Position numbers and translations under genes: made by a program. A stretch of DNA of 16,509 nucleotides from contig DQFC01000002.1 of the NCBI GenBank assembly GCA_003531665.1, forward strand, positions 1 to 16,509, read 5' to 3'. Shown here piece by piece: positions 14,819-16,509 of the stretch (the first letter of the stretch is position 1; each line of letters starts with the position of its first letter). The notes beneath the pieces are model-generated. The model was not told where the DNA came from, did not search any database, and worked only from the letters and a program-made list of their open reading frames with translations. This DNA is from Candidatus Collierbacteria bacterium. GTDB taxonomy: Bacteria > Patescibacteriota > Microgenomatia > UBA1400 > MFAQ01.

Positions 14819-15925
14819 ATGAAAAAAGAAAAAAGCAATTTGGATCGAGCTCGAATCGAAAAGAACCCTGATTATTACGCAGTAGAAAGTGATGGTGAAG
14901 TGGTGGCAATGGTGACGGAAATATTGGAGGAAACCGTTTTTGGACAGCCAGCAGCTTGTGTGGAAGTGGCAAAACCCATCGCCAGATTTATTTGCGGTTT
15001 AGACGATCCATCGAGACCAATATATGTCGGCCTTTTTCTAGGTGAATCCGGTGTAGGAAAAACAGAAATGGGAGTCGCCGTTTCCAAAGTATTTGACCCC
15101 CAATATCCCGAGGAACGATTAAAGATCATCGATTGTAATATGTTTCAACAGAGCCATGATGTTCAAAGAATCTTGGGTGCCCCGCCTTCTTATGTTGGTT
15201 ACGGTGACGAACCACTCATTGGCAAGGAATTCTTGGCTCAGCCCAACGTCCTCGTTTTTGACGAGGTTGAAAAGGCCGATACCGCTCTCCACCGACTTCT
15301 TTTGAGAATAATGGATAAGGCGAGACTGGACATAAACGAAAGTGAAGAAGATCGGATGATGTATGTGGAGGAAGAAGGCGAACTCCCCGGTTTGGATTTT
15401 TCCAACTCAGTTATCATTTTGACTTCCAATCTCGGCTCGGATGAAATAAAAAATATTCGATCCGGAAATCGGAGTATGGGATTCGTAAAAGACAATATGG
15501 AGGCGCAACAAAGGGATATCCATGCAGCCGGTATAGCAGCTGCCGATAGATTTTGGCATCACATGCCGGAGTTTCTCAATCGCATCGACTCCACAGTTGT
15601 TTTTAACTCCCTCACCACTGAGGTTGTTCATAAAATATTTGATAAGTTCTTAAACGAATTTACCAAAAATTATGAAGCGGACGCTACTCAAATCATGGCT
15701 ACTAACCAGTTAAGAGAATGGATTATTGCTCAGACCGACATCTGCAAGGCCGGCAGAGAACTCAAGAGAAAAATAAATGATTTGATTATTACTCCGGCCG
15801 CTGGAGTTAAATTTAAAATTCCTAAAGGAGTCCCTCTCATCGCCGATATCAGCCGGGACGAACCCAAGCGGGTCATTTTCTGGCTGAGCAAAACCATGGT
15901 CAACTCTGCCTCTAGAGCAAAATAA
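14819..15925 (+). CDS. Single-ring Clp-type AAA+ unfoldase (ClpA/ClpC D2-like)
   Basis: An ATP-driven ring unfoldase equivalent to only the second AAA+ module of ClpA/ClpB/ClpC (AAA_2 plus the small ClpB D2 domain). Seen: a VFGQPAACVEVA entry (40-51), Walker A GESGVGKT (75-82), pore loop YVGY (125-128), Walker B VLVFDE (144-149), sensor-1 TSN (202-204), arginine finger in PEFLNRID (R255) and sensor-2 AGRELKR (R313). There is no N domain, no D1 and no coiled-coil middle domain; only about 38 residues precede the module. An MGF tripeptide (220-222) lies where ClpA and ClpC carry their ClpP-docking IGL/VGF loop, which ClpB lacks. An acidic insertion (172-188) interrupts the module. Start ATG 14819 follows a TATAAT. 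I infer a ClpP partner, but a stand-alone unfoldase is possible. Confidence 0.85.
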   Translation: MKKEKSNLDRARIEKNPDYYAVESDGEVVAMVTEILEETVFGQPAACVEVAKPIARFICGLDDPSRPIYVGLFLGESGVGKTEMGVAVSKVFDPQYPEERLKIIDCNMFQQSHDVQRILGAPPSYVGYGDEPLIGKEFLAQPNVLVFDEVEKADTALHRLLLRIMDKARLDINESEEDRMMYVEEEGELPGLDFSNSVIILTSNLGSDEIKNIRSGNRSMGFVKDNMEAQQRDIHAAGIAAADRFWHHMPEFLNRIDSTVVFNSLTTEVVHKIFDKFLNEFTKNYEADATQIMATNQLREWIIAQTDICKAGRELKRKINDLIITPAAGVKFKIPKGVPLIADISRDEPKRVIFWLSKTMVNSASRAK

Positions 15926-15947
15926 CAATCAGCACCCATCGGTGTAA

Positions 15948-15953
15948 TACAAT
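15948..15953 (+). promoter_or_regulatory. Candidate -10 element before the DUF4342 gene
   Basis: TACAAT seven bases before the ATG, with no convincing -35. If it is used, the first transcribed base would be close to the A of the start codon, a leaderless message. Co-transcription from the upstream gene is the alternative. Confidence 0.3.
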
Positions 15954-15959
15954 ATCTTT

Positions 15960-16217
15960 ATGCCCAAAAAAGCAAAGACTGCCGAAGAAACTATCAAGGT
16001 TACCGGGGAAAATCTCCTCAAAACCGTGAAGGACTTGGTTGCGCAGGGAAATGTCCGTCATATTACCATCAAGGATAAAGACGGAAAGATCGTGATGGAG
16101 TTCCCTCTAACCATAGGAGTCGTCGGGGCCGTGTTCCTCCCTGTTCTTGCCGCGGTTGGTGCCATAGCCGCCTTAATCGGGGAGTGTACCATTTCAGTCA
16201 TCCGCTCCAAGGAATAA
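15960..16217 (+). CDS. DUF4342 small membrane protein
   Basis: An 85-residue protein with two parts. Residues 8-50 form a small soluble unit (TIKVTGENLLKTVKDLVAQG, then NVRHITIKDKDGKIVMEFPL), and about 51-78 form a Gly/Ala/Val-rich hydrophobic stretch that could make a short membrane hairpin, ending in ECTISVIRSK. This is the full pattern of the DUF4342 family, whose function is not known. It follows the Clp-type gene by 34 bases and may share its transcript, or use its own weak -10. Context gives no firm job; a membrane-side adaptor for the nearby unfoldase is speculation. Confidence 0.85.
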   Translation: MPKKAKTAEETIKVTGENLLKTVKDLVAQGNVRHITIKDKDGKIVMEFPLTIGVVGAVFLPVLAAVGAIAALIGECTISVIRSKE

Positions 16218-16224
16218 CCCATAA

Positions 16225-16253
16225 TTGACAAGATTGAGATATTCTTGTACAAT
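16225..16253 (+). promoter_or_regulatory. Strong predicted promoter before the last gene
   Basis: TTGACA (16225-16230), a 17-base spacer and TACAAT (16248-16253, five of six matches). This is the closest match to the housekeeping consensus in the window; transcription should begin near 16260. Confidence 0.75.
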
Positions 16254-16291
16254 CCTCTATCATAGGTTAGCCATTTTACATTTCACTCGAT

Positions 16292-16297
16292 AGGAGA
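16292..16297 (+). promoter_or_regulatory. Strong Shine-Dalgarno site of the last gene
   Basis: AGGAGA ends five bases before the ATG at 16303. It is the only near-perfect SD in the window and fixes that start. Confidence 0.8.
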
Positions 16298-16302
16298 TAC
16301 TC

Positions 16303-16509
16303 ATGAGCAGTTTTCTTGACAGACAAAACCAACTAATTAGCGACGGTAAAAAGGTTAAGGCTCTTCAACAGATACAGCAAATTGCTGAATCTGGCAAGCC
16401 CATAAAATGGGAAATACCCCTTCTTCCCATACTCCTGATCTTGATTTTGGCCACTGTCGTTATAGGCTCAGTTGTGGCCATCAGGGACTACTACAGCCCG
16501 GATTCCCCC
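16303..16509 (+). CDS. Partial small membrane protein, cut by the window end
   Basis: An open frame of 69 codons running off the right edge. The first 36 or so residues are polar and Gln/Lys-rich (for example KALQQIQQIAESGK at about 19-32). One strong hydrophobic segment follows (about 40-59), then an RDYYSPDSP stretch outside or inside the membrane. I do not recognise a family from this part. A full promoter and a strong SD upstream show that it is a real, probably well-expressed gene with its own transcript, independent of the DUF4342 gene. The remaining length is unknown. Confidence 0.7.
   Translation, partial: MSSFLDRQNQLISDGKKVKALQQIQQIAESGKPIKWEIPLLPILLILILATVVIGSVVAIRDYYSPDSP

Noticed and set aside
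15932..15944. A CACC-CATC-GGTG dyad after the Clp-type gene, possible terminator
   Set aside because: The stem is only 4 bases and no T-run follows.
1..16509. Recoded UGA as in SR1/Gracilibacteria
   Set aside because: TGA serves as the stop at the proper end of mraZ, ftsW and ftsZ, and no gene needs read-through.
1..16509. CRISPR arrays, tRNA and rRNA genes
   Set aside because: No regularly spaced repeats, cloverleaf patterns or rRNA-like conserved stretches were seen on either strand; no covariance search could be run.

Overview
The window looks like a chromosomal segment from a Candidate Phyla Radiation (Patescibacteria) bacterium, possibly Microgenomates or Katanobacteria, though the sub-group is only a guess. 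The reasons are a compact, SD-poor gene layout, a slimmed-down division and wall (dcw) cluster with divergent MurG, FtsQ and FtsL-like proteins, a DUF4012 protein beside a small phosphoglycosyl transferase, and a DUF4342 protein. UGA is an ordinary stop: mraZ, ftsW and ftsZ all end in TGA. This argues against the recoded SR1/Gracilibacteria lineages. No rRNA, tRNA or CRISPR array is seen, and no gene-free stretch exceeds about 180 bases.

Region 1 (26-3937, + strand) holds an envelope and repair block: a membrane phosphoglycosyl transferase, a large DUF4012 exported protein, a short RecO, and a lipoprotein of unknown function. They are tightly packed (gaps of 13, 0 and 14 bases). Region 2 (3926-4456, - strand) is a REP-associated tyrosine transposase (RAYT). 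Its own coding sequence carries two inverted copies of a GTAG-headed palindrome, kept in frame in two likely surface loops.

Region 3 (about 4544-14724, + strand) is the dcw cluster: mraZ, rsmH, ftsL-like, ftsI, dgkA, mraY, ftsW, murG, ftsQ-like, ftsA, ftsZ. A good promoter (TTGACA-N17-CATACT) precedes mraZ, and two 10-base direct repeats sit where transcription should start, as expected for MraZ autoregulation. Most neighbours overlap or nearly touch, so one long operon is likely. MraY and MurG make lipid I and lipid II, DgkA probably returns undecaprenol to the phosphate pool, FtsW and FtsI polymerise and crosslink septal wall, FtsQ and FtsL scaffold them, and FtsA and FtsZ form the cytoplasmic ring. 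The Mur ligases, Ddl and MurB are absent here.

Region 4 (14725-16509, + strand) has separate promoter-like signals and three genes: a single-ring Clp-type unfoldase equivalent to only the D2 half of ClpA/ClpC, a DUF4342 small membrane protein, and the start of a small membrane protein that has the best promoter and the only strong Shine-Dalgarno site in the window. The stand-alone unfoldase with a ClpP-loop-like MGF tripeptide and the transposase with embedded REP-like palindromes are the two most unusual items.
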